Assembly (NCBI RefSeq): GCF_000420385.1
Contig: NZ_ATUV01000001.1
Span: forward strand, 186,001 to 250,000
Origin: Hippea alviniae EP5-r
GTDB lineage: Bacteria; Campylobacterota_A; Desulfurellia; Desulfurellales; Hippeaceae
Length of the DNA stretch: 64,000 nt
Direction: 5' to 3'
Positions within the stretch are counted from its first letter, which is position 1, and every line of letters begins with the position of its first letter. The notes beneath the pieces were generated by a model, which was given only the letters and a program-made list of their open reading frames with translations, searched no databases and was not told the DNA's origin. Below, piece by piece: positions 37,621 to 46,339 of the stretch. The position numbers and the translations under genes were made by a program.

Positions 37621-38733
37621 ATGGAAGGGAGTGATGTTAACAGTTTTGACGAACTTGTAGGGCAAAAGCATCTATTTGGCAAGAATAAGCCGCTTTATCT
37701 GTTTTATCACTCTGATAAAATTCCGCCATCTCTTATTTTGTTTGGGCCGCCGGGCGTTGGCAAAACAAGTTATGCCAAGCTTTTGGCAAAGAGACACAAT
37801 CTTGAGTATTCTTTCTTAAACGCCACAGATTGTCCATCATCACTGCTTAGGGAGACTTTGAAAAAAGGCACCAAAAATAAGCCCATTCTTGTGGTGATAG
37901 ATGAGATTCACAGGTTTGATAAGAAACAACAGGATATCTTACTTCCATTTTTAGAAGATAAAAGTGCTATTCTTGTTGGAACTTCGACATTTAATCCTTA
38001 CTTTAAGCTTACGAAGGCTCTGCGTTCTCGCTGTTTTGTTTATGAATTTAAAAGGTTGACTGAAGAAGAGCTGTTCGAGATAGGAAAGAGAGTTATACCT
38101 GATTTAGATGATGATAAATTGAGAAAGCTTGTTCTTTTGGCATCTGGTGATGCAAGAAGACTTTTGAATATGATTGATGTTTTGAAAGGAGTTGATGAGA
38201 TACCCAAAGAAGTTGAAGAGCTCTTTGGTGGTGATTTGGGATATGAGAACGAGACAGAAAGGTATGGGCTTATCTCTGCGTTTATAAAGAGTGTTCGTGG
38301 GAGTGATGTTAATGCGTCTCTTTACTATCTTGCAAGACTGCTTGAAGCTGGTGAAGATGCAGAGTTTATAGCAAGAAGACTATGCATACTTGCAAGTGAA
38401 GATATAGGTCTGGCTGATAACAATGCCATAAATATTGCATCATCGACATTAAACATCGTAAGAGAGATAGGCATGCCAGAAGCAAAGATTACGCTTGCTC
38501 ACTGCTGCGTTTATCTTGCCAAAGCTAAAAAATCCAACTCATGTTATGCCGCCATAAAAAAGGCTATAGCGGATATAAAGGGTGGCAATATAATGAAGGT
38601 TCCGCACTATTTGACTCCAAAGGGAAGAAAGGATTACCTAAATCCACACAACTTTAAGGGCTCTTTTGTGAAGCAGAAGTATCTTGAAAAACCCGTTGAA
38701 TACTTTACTCCAAAGGAGAACGACGAAATTTGA
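37621..38733 (+). CDS. rarA: replication-associated recombination protein A (RarA/MgsA AAA ATPase)
   Basis: Clamp-loader-like AAA+ ATPase of 370 residues acting at stalled replication forks. SFDELVGQKHLFGKNKPLY starts the protein, Walker A is FGPPGVGKTSYAK, Walker B VVIDEIHRFDKKQQD, sensor 1 LVGTSTFNPYF, and the C-terminal tetramerisation region has ASEDIGLADNNAI and a late YLTPKGRKDYLNPH. The ATG at 37621 is the only in-frame start, since a stop precedes it directly. It has no clear Shine-Dalgarno. Overlaps thiL by 4 bp. Confidence 0.93.
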   Translation: MEGSDVNSFDELVGQKHLFGKNKPLYLFYHSDKIPPSLILFGPPGVGKTSYAKLLAKRHNLEYSFLNATDCPSSLLRETLKKGTKNKPILVVIDEIHRFDKKQQDILLPFLEDKSAILVGTSTFNPYFKLTKALRSRCFVYEFKRLTEEELFEIGKRVIPDLDDDKLRKLVLLASGDARRLLNMIDVLKGVDEIPKEVEELFGGDLGYENETERYGLISAFIKSVRGSDVNASLYYLARLLEAGEDAEFIARRLCILASEDIGLADNNAINIASSTLNIVREIGMPEAKITLAHCCVYLAKAKKSNSCYAAIKKAIADIKGGNIMKVPHYLTPKGRKDYLNPHNFKGSFVKQKYLEKPVEYFTPKENDEI

Positions 38734-39641
38734 ATATATCAGATATTGGAGAGTTTGGCCTTATTGAAGAGATAAAAAGGCTTACTAAAAATCCAGAAGG
38801 TGCTTTGGGTATAGGTGATGATTGTGCCATTATCGAGTATGGTGAGAAAGAGTTGCTTGTTTCTGTTGATGCTTTGGTTGAAGGTGTTCATTTCTTTGAA
38901 GATGCTAATCCTTATCTGCTCGGCAGAAAGTCGCTTGCAGTCAATATAAGTGATGTTGCTGCAATGGCTGGCATTCCTAAGTGGTGTTTTCTTTCGATAA
39001 GCATTGGAAAGGGTGTTGCTAAGGAGTGGATAGATAGTTTTATGAAAGGATTTTTAGATTTAGCAGAAGAGTATAATGTCTATCTGCTTGGTGGCGATAC
39101 GACATCTTCTGAAAAGACGGTGATAAATATAACGATAATTGGTGAAAACAGAAAGGGAAAATCCCTAAAAAGGTCAACGGCTAAGGTTGGAGATTTGGTT
39201 GTTGTAAGCGGTAGGATAGGCTGCTCTTTTGCGGGTTTTAAAGCTTTAAGAGATAGTATTGAAGGTTTTGAAGAGTTAAAGGATAAGCATTTAAATCCAA
39301 AGCCTATGGTTGAAGAAGCTTTAAAAATTAGGGATATAGCAACGGCAATGATAGATATAAGCGATGGACTTGTTCAGGATTGTGGTCATATAGCAGAATC
39401 GAGCAAGGTAAAGATAGAGCTGTTCTGGGATAAGATACCGTTCTGCGATACGGATATTGCAACAGAAGAAGAGATGCTTTGTGGCGGTGAAGATTATCAG
39501 ATTCTTGCAACTATAAGAAGCAATGCAGGTTTGCCTGATGGTTTTTATGTAATAGGAAGGGTTGTAAAAGGCGAAGGTGTTGTGCTTTTGAAGAATGGTA
39601 AGTCTGTGGAACTCAAAGATTGTGGTTATAGGCATTTTTAA
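38730..39641 (+). CDS. thiL: thiamine-monophosphate kinase
   Basis: Phosphorylates thiamine monophosphate to the active diphosphate. 303 residues: GIGDDCAIIEYGEKELLVSV and DALVEGVHFFEDANPYLLGRK bind Mg-ATP and substrate; GGDTTSSEKTVINITIIGE and MIDISDGLVQDCGHIAESS are the later family motifs. It starts with TTG in a TTGA overlap with rarA. Its product would feed IlvB, among other enzymes. Confidence 0.94.
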   Translation: MNISDIGEFGLIEEIKRLTKNPEGALGIGDDCAIIEYGEKELLVSVDALVEGVHFFEDANPYLLGRKSLAVNISDVAAMAGIPKWCFLSISIGKGVAKEWIDSFMKGFLDLAEEYNVYLLGGDTTSSEKTVINITIIGENRKGKSLKRSTAKVGDLVVVSGRIGCSFAGFKALRDSIEGFEELKDKHLNPKPMVEEALKIRDIATAMIDISDGLVQDCGHIAESSKVKIELFWDKIPFCDTDIATEEEMLCGGEDYQILATIRSNAGLPDGFYVIGRVVKGEGVVLLKNGKSVELKDCGYRHF

Positions 39642-39652
39642 GGAGAAACGAG

Positions 39653-40924
39653 ATGGTTGACTTAAACTATGAGTTTGCCCTGATAGCCGTTTCACTGATT
39701 GCAAGTGCATTTTTCTCATCGAGCGAGACAGCTTTGACTTCTTTAAGCCCACTTAAGGTTGCTCAAATCATAGAAAACGGCGGCAAAGAAGCTAAATACT
39801 TCTCTATCTGGATGAATCATCCAAATAAGATGCTTAATACAATTCTTATAGGAAACAATGTGGTTAACATCTTTGCTTCTGTCTTGGCTGGCGATATAGC
39901 AATGAAGATTTCTGGTTCTGCACAACTTGCCATGACGACGGCAATAATGACGATTCTTATTCTCTTTTTTGGCGAGATTACGCCTAAAACATTCGCAAAA
40001 CACAATGCCGAAAGCTTTGCTCGTTTCTCCATAAGGATTCTTGTGTTTTTTTACTATCTCTTTTATCCGTTTACATACATAATAAACCTGTTTGCTAAGG
40101 GCATTATAAAGCTTGCAGGCGGTGAGATAGACAAAGAAAAGCCCTTAATCACGGAAGATGAGCTTGAGTTTATGATAAGTGTGAGTCAGCAGGAAGGGAT
40201 TTTGGAAGATAAAACAAAGGAAATGATGCACAATATTATCGACATTAAGAATGTGTCGGTTAAAGAGATAATGGTGCCAAGAACAGAGATGGTTTGCATA
40301 GAGATAAACAAGAGCATCTCTGATTTGCTTGATTTGATAGAAGAGCATGAGTATTCAAGAATTCCAGCATACGAAGGCAGGCTTGATAATATTATCGGCA
40401 TCATTTATATCAAAGACCTTATAAAAAAGCTTAAAGAGAAAAGTATTGAGTATATAAGCTTAAGGGAGATACTAAGAGAAGCGATGTTTGTGCCAGAGAC
40501 GAAGCATATTTACGATTTGTTTAAAGAGTTTCAGGCAAAAAGGGTGCATGTGGCTATTGTGATTGATGAATATGGCGGTGTTGCAGGACTTGTTACGATG
40601 GAAGACATTTTAGAAGAGATTGTTGGTGAGATAAGGGATGAGTATGACGAAAAAGAAGAAGACGAGTTTATAAAAGTCAGTGATGATAGATTTATCGTTG
40701 ATGCTGGTATGGATTTAGATGACTTCTGTGAGAAGTTGGGCATAGAGAAGACAGAAGAGATGGAAGAGTATGAAACCGTTGCAGGCCTTGTGTATGATTT
40801 GGCAGATAGAATTCCAGCAGAAGGTGATGAGTTTGAGTTAGAAGGTAAATACAGGATAAAAGTTCTTAAGGTTTCTGGAAAGAAAATTGAAAAGATAGAG
40901 GTGAGAAAAATTGAGCAAAACTAA
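39653..40924 (+). CDS. CNNM/CorC (HlyC) family membrane transport protein with CBS pair
   Basis: 423 residues: an N-terminal DUF21/CNNM membrane domain (1-190; ASAFFSSSETALTSLSPLK, ILFFGEITPKTFAKHNAE), two CBS domains (~205-330; IMVPRTEMVCIE, AIVIDEYGGVAGLVTMEDIL) and a C-terminal CorC_HlyC domain (~345-423). Family members export or regulate Mg2+; the older haemolysin label is not meaningful. Overlaps rpe by 14 bp. Confidence 0.93.
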   Translation: MVDLNYEFALIAVSLIASAFFSSSETALTSLSPLKVAQIIENGGKEAKYFSIWMNHPNKMLNTILIGNNVVNIFASVLAGDIAMKISGSAQLAMTTAIMTILILFFGEITPKTFAKHNAESFARFSIRILVFFYYLFYPFTYIINLFAKGIIKLAGGEIDKEKPLITEDELEFMISVSQQEGILEDKTKEMMHNIIDIKNVSVKEIMVPRTEMVCIEINKSISDLLDLIEEHEYSRIPAYEGRLDNIIGIIYIKDLIKKLKEKSIEYISLREILREAMFVPETKHIYDLFKEFQAKRVHVAIVIDEYGGVAGLVTMEDILEEIVGEIRDEYDEKEEDEFIKVSDDRFIVDAGMDLDDFCEKLGIEKTEEMEEYETVAGLVYDLADRIPAEGDEFELEGKYRIKVLKVSGKKIEKIEVRKIEQN

Positions 40925-41570
40925 ATTGATAGCACCATCTCTGCTCTCTGCTGACTTTCTGCATCTTGAAGATGAGATTGAAGCTGTTATAGATGCAGGC
41001 TGTGATATGCTTCATCTTGACATAATGGATGGACATTTTGTTCCTAATCTTACATTTGGGCCATTTATTGTAGAACAGATAAAGAAGGTTTCAAAAGTTC
41101 CTTTAGATGTTCATCTAATGATAGAAGAGCCCGATTTGTGGATTGAGCGATACATTGAAGCTGGCGCTGATTATCTTGGCGTTCACTTTGAAGCAGATGT
41201 TCATTTAAATAGAACGCTTAGCAGGATTAAAGAGCTAAAAGCAAAGCCGTGCGTTGTTATTAATCCATCAACAGGGCCAGAAAGCCTTGAGTATGTTCTT
41301 GATATTGTTGATATGGTGCTTGTTATGAGTGTTAATCCTGGCTTTGGTGGTCAGAAGTTTATTGAGAGTTCGATTAGAAAGATAGAGTGGCTGAGTCAAT
41401 TTAGAGAGAAAAGCGGACTTGATTATCTAATTGAAGTTGACGGTGGCGTTAATTTGGATAATATTGGCAGGTTGTCCAAAGCCGGAGCTAATGTATTTGT
41501 TGCAGGTAGTGCGATATTCTCAACGGATGATTATAAGAAGACTATTGCCGAGATGAAGGAGAGAATATGA
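40911..41570 (+). CDS. rpe: ribulose-phosphate 3-epimerase
   Basis: TIM-barrel enzyme of 219 residues interconverting ribulose-5-P and xylulose-5-P. IAPSLLSADFLHLEDEI starts the barrel; HLDIMDGHFVPNLTFGP carries metal ligands; VMSVNPGFGGQKFI and LIEVDGGVNLDNIG bind phosphate and metal. Starts with TTG preceded by GAGGTGAG. Overlaps the glycosyltransferase gene by 4 bp. Confidence 0.96.
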   Translation: MSKTKLIAPSLLSADFLHLEDEIEAVIDAGCDMLHLDIMDGHFVPNLTFGPFIVEQIKKVSKVPLDVHLMIEEPDLWIERYIEAGADYLGVHFEADVHLNRTLSRIKELKAKPCVVINPSTGPESLEYVLDIVDMVLVMSVNPGFGGQKFIESSIRKIEWLSQFREKSGLDYLIEVDGGVNLDNIGRLSKAGANVFVAGSAIFSTDDYKKTIAEMKERI

Positions 41571-42520
41571 TTAGTGTTGTTGTGCCGGTTTATAACGAAG
41601 AAGAGAATGTAGGCATTCTGTATGAAAAGATAAAGAAGGTTATGGAAGATAACAATTATGAGCATGAGATAATTTTTGTTGATGATGGCTCAACAGATAA
41701 GACATTTGAGAAGCTAAAAGAGATAGCAGAGAAAGACAAAAAATTTAAGGTTATACGATTTAGGAGAAACTTTGGACAAACTGCCGCAATGGCTGCGGGA
41801 TTTGATTATGCTAAAGGTGAGATAATTGTTAGTATGGACGGTGATTTGCAAAACGACCCTGAAGATATACCAAAGCTTATTGATAAGCTAAACGAAGGAT
41901 ACGATGTTGTAAGTGGTTGGAGAAAGGATAGGCAAGACGAACCGAAAAGGGTGTTTTTATCCAAAGTTGCCAATAAACTTATAAGCAAAATAACGCATGT
42001 TGAACTGCACGATTACGGTTGCTCTTTGAAGGCATATAGAGCATGTGTTGCTAAAAATTTACACATGTATGGTGAAATGCACAGGTTTATTCCAGCTTTG
42101 GCAAACATTTACGGTGCAAGTATAGCCGAAATCCCTGTTAAGCATCACCCAAGAAAGTTTGGTAAAAGCAAATACAACCTATCAAGAACATTTAGGGTTA
42201 TTGTTGATTTAATACTCGTCTATTTTATGCAGAAATTTATGACTCGCCCTATGCACTTCTTTGGTGTTTTAGGTTTTTTTATGGCTTTTGCAGGCTTTTT
42301 AATAGATGGGTATTTGGCTTTTGAGAAGATGTTTTTTGGTGTCTCTATCGGCAACAGGCCACTTCTGCTTTTAGGCGTTCTTTTGATTCTTACAGGCGTT
42401 AACTTTCTGGGTATAGGAATAATAAGCGAGATTTCAACTCGTATATATTATGAGAGTCAGGGTAAAAAGATTTACAACATTAAGGTTATCTTAAATGATG
42501 ATAGCGAAAAATCCACTTAG
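41567..42520 (+). CDS. family 2 glycosyltransferase with two C-terminal membrane helices (DPMS/ArnC-like)
   Basis: Inner-membrane glycosyltransferase of 317 residues. The GT-A domain has ISVVVPVYNEEENVG, IIFVDDGSTDKTFE and VSMDGDLQNDPEDIPKL (DxD-type metal site). Two hydrophobic helices at ~232-255 and ~265-290 match enzymes that transfer sugars to polyprenyl phosphate. The acceptor is probably undecaprenyl phosphate (family knowledge); the sugar is unknown. trkH begins 26 bp before its end. Confidence 0.92.
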   Translation: MISVVVPVYNEEENVGILYEKIKKVMEDNNYEHEIIFVDDGSTDKTFEKLKEIAEKDKKFKVIRFRRNFGQTAAMAAGFDYAKGEIIVSMDGDLQNDPEDIPKLIDKLNEGYDVVSGWRKDRQDEPKRVFLSKVANKLISKITHVELHDYGCSLKAYRACVAKNLHMYGEMHRFIPALANIYGASIAEIPVKHHPRKFGKSKYNLSRTFRVIVDLILVYFMQKFMTRPMHFFGVLGFFMAFAGFLIDGYLAFEKMFFGVSIGNRPLLLLGVLLILTGVNFLGIGIISEISTRIYYESQGKKIYNIKVILNDDSEKST

Positions 42521-43820
42521 GTCTATAGTTTTAGGTTTTCTCATTGTTATATTGACGGGTGCTTTGCTTCTTATGTTGCCTTTAAGCTCAAAAAGTGGTG
42601 GTTTAAGCCCTGTTAATGCGCTGTTTATGTCAACATCGGCTGTTTGTGTCACAGGCCTTGCAGTCGTGAGCCTGACAAAGCTTACTCTGTTTGGTCAGCT
42701 TGTGATACTTGCTCTGATTCAAGTTGGCGGTTTTGGTTATATGAGCATGACATCAATGATATTTTTAACCTTTAAAAAGCATCTTTCCTATAGGGATAAA
42801 CTGATTTTGAAGGAAGCCTTAAGTTATCCTGAAATGCACTCGATAACGGGCTTTTTCAAAAGGATAATGGTTTTTGCTGTTATGTGTGAGATTGTTGGTG
42901 CATCTCTTCTCTTCTTTGTATTTTACCCAGATATGGGAATAGAAAAGGGTATCTATTATGCCATATTTCACTCGATAAGTGCATTTAATAACGCTGGTTT
43001 TTCTCTCTTTTCTGACTCGTTTGTTGGGTATAAATACAATCTGCTTTTGAATCTTACCATAATGTCTCTGATTGTTGTTGGCGGTATAGGTTTTATCGTG
43101 ATTGATGAGCTGTATCTTTTTAAAAAGGGTAAAATAAGGTATCTCTCTTTGCATGTGAAGACAGTTCTTTTGAGCACGGCTATTTTGATATTTGGCGGTG
43201 CAATACTGATTTATGCAATTGAGAAGCATGGGATTTTAGCAAATCATGGGTTTTTTAAGGATATGCTCGTGAGTGTTTTTCAGAGCATAACGACAAGAAC
43301 GGCAGGTTTTAATACTGTTGATTTAAGTTATATGCACAACTCGACGCTGTTTCTCTTGGTTGTTTTAATGTTTATCGGAGCATCACCAGCTTCCACGGGT
43401 GGTGGGATAAAGACGACAACGGCTGCTACAGTGTTTTTGGCAATATACTCATACATTAGAGGGGAAAAAGAAGTTGTCGCATTCAGAAGAAAGATACCTG
43501 ATGAGACGGTTTATAAATCCTTTGTTGTAATCGTGCTTTCGTTTATGGTTGTCTCTGTCTCGGCATTTGTTCTGAGCGATATTGAAAAGGTGAACTTTTT
43601 AGCTGCTCTATTTGAGAGCGTTTCTGCTTTATCGACAGTTGGGTTGTCTGTGAGTAAGACTTCGTTGAGCCTTTCTGCAAGTTTTAACGATTTTGGAAAA
43701 TTGCTTATAACCCTGCTTATGTTTATGGGCAGAATAGGACTGTTTAGTTTCTCTGTTGCACTCTTTAAGAAAAAGGTGTTAAGGAGTTATAGACTTCCTG
43801 AAGGGAGAATATTCGTATGA
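42495..43820 (+). CDS. trkH: Trk/Ktr-type potassium uptake protein, membrane subunit
   Basis: K+ translocating subunit of 441 residues with four pore repeats. The P-loop/filter regions are TSAVCVTGLAVVS, SAFNNAGFSLFSD, SITTRTAGFNTVD and SALSTVGLSVSKT, in that order. Size and the ATMLP-like GALLLMLPLSSKSGGLSP start match KtrB more than E. coli TrkH. It overlaps trkA by 4 bp, giving a two-gene uptake system. Confidence 0.94.
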   Translation: MMIAKNPLRSIVLGFLIVILTGALLLMLPLSSKSGGLSPVNALFMSTSAVCVTGLAVVSLTKLTLFGQLVILALIQVGGFGYMSMTSMIFLTFKKHLSYRDKLILKEALSYPEMHSITGFFKRIMVFAVMCEIVGASLLFFVFYPDMGIEKGIYYAIFHSISAFNNAGFSLFSDSFVGYKYNLLLNLTIMSLIVVGGIGFIVIDELYLFKKGKIRYLSLHVKTVLLSTAILIFGGAILIYAIEKHGILANHGFFKDMLVSVFQSITTRTAGFNTVDLSYMHNSTLFLLVVLMFIGASPASTGGGIKTTTAATVFLAIYSYIRGEKEVVAFRRKIPDETVYKSFVVIVLSFMVVSVSAFVLSDIEKVNFLAALFESVSALSTVGLSVSKTSLSLSASFNDFGKLLITLLMFMGRIGLFSFSVALFKKKVLRSYRLPEGRIFV

Positions 43821-44464
43821 GCGAGCTGTTTTGTGTTATAGGTTTGGGCAGGTTTGGTAAGAGTGTTGCTCAAAGGCTTATGGAACTTGATAAAGATGTT
43901 ATATGCATAGATAAGAGCGAAGATGTAGTTAAGGAAGTTGCAGAGCTTCTGCCTGCTGTTTATCAGGCTGATTGCACGGATGAGAAGGCTTTGAAAGAGA
44001 TAGGTATAGATAATGCGACAACAGCCATTGTGTCTGTTGGGAATAACATAGAGACAAGTGTTCTGAGTGTGGCTATATTGCACGGGTTTGGTATAAAGAG
44101 TATCTACGCAAAGGCGATAAACGCCTTGCACGGTAGAGTGCTTGCAAAGGTTGGAGCGACAAAAGTCATATTTCCTGAAAAAGAGAAGGGTATAGACCTT
44201 GCAAACCACTTGGCAGGGATTGATATAATCGAAGCGATTGACTCAACAGGCAACTATGTGCTTGCAAAGATTTCAGCACCAAAGATATTTTTTGACAAAA
44301 GCATTGTTCAGCTTGATGTTAGAAAAAGGTTTGGTTTGACGATAATAGCTATAGAGAGAAACAACAAGATAGACATAAACCCATCGCCAAATGAAGTTAT
44401 ACAAGAAGGCGATATGCTGCTTGTTGTAGGTTCTAAGTCTGATGTTGAGAAGGTGGGTAAGTGA
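43817..44464 (+). CDS. trkA: Trk/Ktr system potassium uptake regulatory protein
   Basis: Cytosolic RCK subunit of 215 residues that gates TrkH. RCK_N with VIGLGRFGKSVAQRLMELDKD as Rossmann loop and CIDKSEDVV as nucleotide-binding strand end; RCK_C from ~135. Single RCK unit, thus KtrA-like. In many bacteria KtrA-type proteins bind c-di-AMP through RCK_C, and this genome probably encodes a diadenylate cyclase at 20947, so such control is possible (inference). Confidence 0.94.
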   Translation: MSELFCVIGLGRFGKSVAQRLMELDKDVICIDKSEDVVKEVAELLPAVYQADCTDEKALKEIGIDNATTAIVSVGNNIETSVLSVAILHGFGIKSIYAKAINALHGRVLAKVGATKVIFPEKEKGIDLANHLAGIDIIEAIDSTGNYVLAKISAPKIFFDKSIVQLDVRKRFGLTIIAIERNNKIDINPSPNEVIQEGDMLLVVGSKSDVEKVGK

Positions 44465-45522
44465 TGGAGTTTGCTTTAAAGTGGCTTGCCTTTGAGATAA
44501 CGCCGAGATGTAATCTAAACTGTATCCACTGCAGAACGAACGCTTCTATGAATTTAAAAGATATCTTGAGCTTTAAGGATATAAGAAAGACGATTGATGA
44601 GATATCAAAGGAGTTTAAACCTGTTATTGTTTTAACCGGTGGTGAGCCACTTTTAAGGGATGATGTTTTTGAGATTGCGGATTATATAAGAGGCAAAAAT
44701 ATGAGAGTGGGACTTGCAACAAACGGCACACTCGTCGATGATGAAATGGCTAAAAGGATAAAAGAGCATTTCGACATTGTTTCACTTTCGCTTGATGGTT
44801 CAAAGGCTGAAGTTCACGATGATTTTAGGCAGGTCAAAGGTGCTTTTGATTCTGTCGTTAGGGCTGCTAAAAACCTAAAAGAAGCAGGTGTTGAGTTTAT
44901 AATAAACTCATCTTTCACAAAGAGAAACCAGCACGATATAGAGAACACCTATAAACTTGCAAAATCGCTTGGAGCTAAAGCGTGGTATATGTTTATGATT
45001 GTGCCAACAGGCAGGGCGAAAGAGATTTTTGATGAGTTAATAGACAAGGAAAATTATCAAAGGATTTTAAAGTGGCACTTTTATATGGAGCTAAAAGAGA
45101 AAGATATGCTTGTTAGACCGACATGCGCACCCGAGTATTACGCTCTTGTTGATATGGAATCAAAAAAGACAAGCGTTGATTTTAAAAGGAGAACGCTAAA
45201 ATTTTCAACAGGTGGAGCAAAGGGTTGTGTTGCAGGTCAACTGATTGCGTTTATAGGTTATGATGGAAGTATAAAGCCTTGTAGCTATTTTTTAAGGACA
45301 GCCGGTAATATCTTAACCGACGGGTTTTTAAATGTGTGGTACAACTCTGAGATTTTCAAGAATTTAAGGAATTTTTCCTTGTATGAAAAGTGTTCAAAGT
45401 GCAGGTATGTAAATGTATGTGGTGGCTGCAGGGCAAGGGCTGATGCCTATTTTGGCGATTATTTGGCTTTAGACCCATACTGCTTTGTGGAGGTGCCAAA
45501 CTATGAAAATAAACGACTTTAA
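44464..45522 (+). CDS. radical SAM/SPASM domain protein
   Basis: Iron-sulfur enzyme of 352 residues. The radical SAM cluster motif is RCNLNCIHCRT (C-x3-C-x2-C) near the N-terminus; the VLTGGEPLLRDD loop binds SAM. The C-terminal SPASM domain has spaced Cys residues, including CVAGQL, IKPCSYF, CSKCRYVNVCGGCRARAD and DPYCF, for auxiliary clusters. It resembles haem-synthesis (Ahb/NirJ) and peptide-modifying groups, but the substrate is not clear. Its GTG/ATG start overlaps the trkA stop, and it overlaps the sirtuin gene by 20 bp. Confidence 0.88.
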   Translation: MEFALKWLAFEITPRCNLNCIHCRTNASMNLKDILSFKDIRKTIDEISKEFKPVIVLTGGEPLLRDDVFEIADYIRGKNMRVGLATNGTLVDDEMAKRIKEHFDIVSLSLDGSKAEVHDDFRQVKGAFDSVVRAAKNLKEAGVEFIINSSFTKRNQHDIENTYKLAKSLGAKAWYMFMIVPTGRAKEIFDELIDKENYQRILKWHFYMELKEKDMLVRPTCAPEYYALVDMESKKTSVDFKRRTLKFSTGGAKGCVAGQLIAFIGYDGSIKPCSYFLRTAGNILTDGFLNVWYNSEIFKNLRNFSLYEKCSKCRYVNVCGGCRARADAYFGDYLALDPYCFVEVPNYENKRL

Positions 45523-46339
45523 GCTTTTGAAAGAGAGAATAGAGAAATCGGAGAGCTGTCTATTTTTAACCAGTGCTGGTATGAGTGCAGATAGTGGTAT
45601 TCCAACATTTAGAGATAAGGAAGGTTACTGGAGCAATTTTCCCGTTTTTAAAAGGCTCGGACTTGAAGCTATAGAACTTGCAAACCCGCACAGCTTCGAA
45701 GTTAGACCGCAGTATGCTTGGGCATTCTATGAGTGGAGAAGGAGAAACGCACATGAGAATAAGCCGCATAAGGGCTATCATGTAATAAACAGAATGATTA
45801 AGGAAGTGTTTAAAAAGTCGTTTGTTCACACAACCAATACGGATGGTTATCACATAATATCAGGCCTTGATGAGTCGCTCGTGTATGAAGTTCACGGTTC
45901 TATGTGGAGACTTCAATGTATGCGTGGAGCTGCCTGTTCGTATGGTGTTAAAGAAAATAGAGATGTTCCGTTGTGCGATTTGGATTACAAGACCATGATT
46001 GCAACTAATTTGCCAAAGTGTCCTGTTTGTGGCGAGCTTCTGCGTCCGAATATTCTGATGTTTGGCGATTGGTATTATGTTGAAAATGAGTATCAGATAA
46101 GGAATTATCATAATTTTGTTAATGATGTTGGTGTGCCTGATTTAATTTTTCTTGTTGGCTCAAGTTCAGCCGTTCCTACAAACGATTATATAGCAAATAG
46201 ATTTCAGGCAAAAGGTTCTTTTGTAATTACGATAAACCCAGACCCATCATCAACAGCGGTGTGCAAACCCAATCTGTTTATTCAAAAGAAGGCTAAGGAG
46301 ACATTTGAGATGATAGAAGAGATGATATTTAGCCTATAA
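45503..46339 (+). CDS. SIR2-family NAD-dependent protein deacylase
   Basis: About 278 residues. NAD-binding motif is SAGMSADSGIPTFRDKEG; the next motif is TTNTDGYHIIS instead of the usual QNIDxLH; the catalytic His is in VYEVHGSMWRLQC. A zinc site is formed by LQC, AAC and CPVCGELLRPNILMFGDW. The TNxDG and RPNILMFGDW variants mark a divergent bacterial sirtuin class. The ATG at 45503 has GGAGGTG upstream; the frame extends to 45485. Its start lies inside the radical SAM gene, so the two are translationally coupled. Convergent 11-bp overlap with the following gene. Confidence 0.9.
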   Translation: MKINDFKLLKERIEKSESCLFLTSAGMSADSGIPTFRDKEGYWSNFPVFKRLGLEAIELANPHSFEVRPQYAWAFYEWRRRNAHENKPHKGYHVINRMIKEVFKKSFVHTTNTDGYHIISGLDESLVYEVHGSMWRLQCMRGAACSYGVKENRDVPLCDLDYKTMIATNLPKCPVCGELLRPNILMFGDWYYVENEYQIRNYHNFVNDVGVPDLIFLVGSSSAVPTNDYIANRFQAKGSFVITINPDPSSTAVCKPNLFIQKKAKETFEMIEEMIFSL

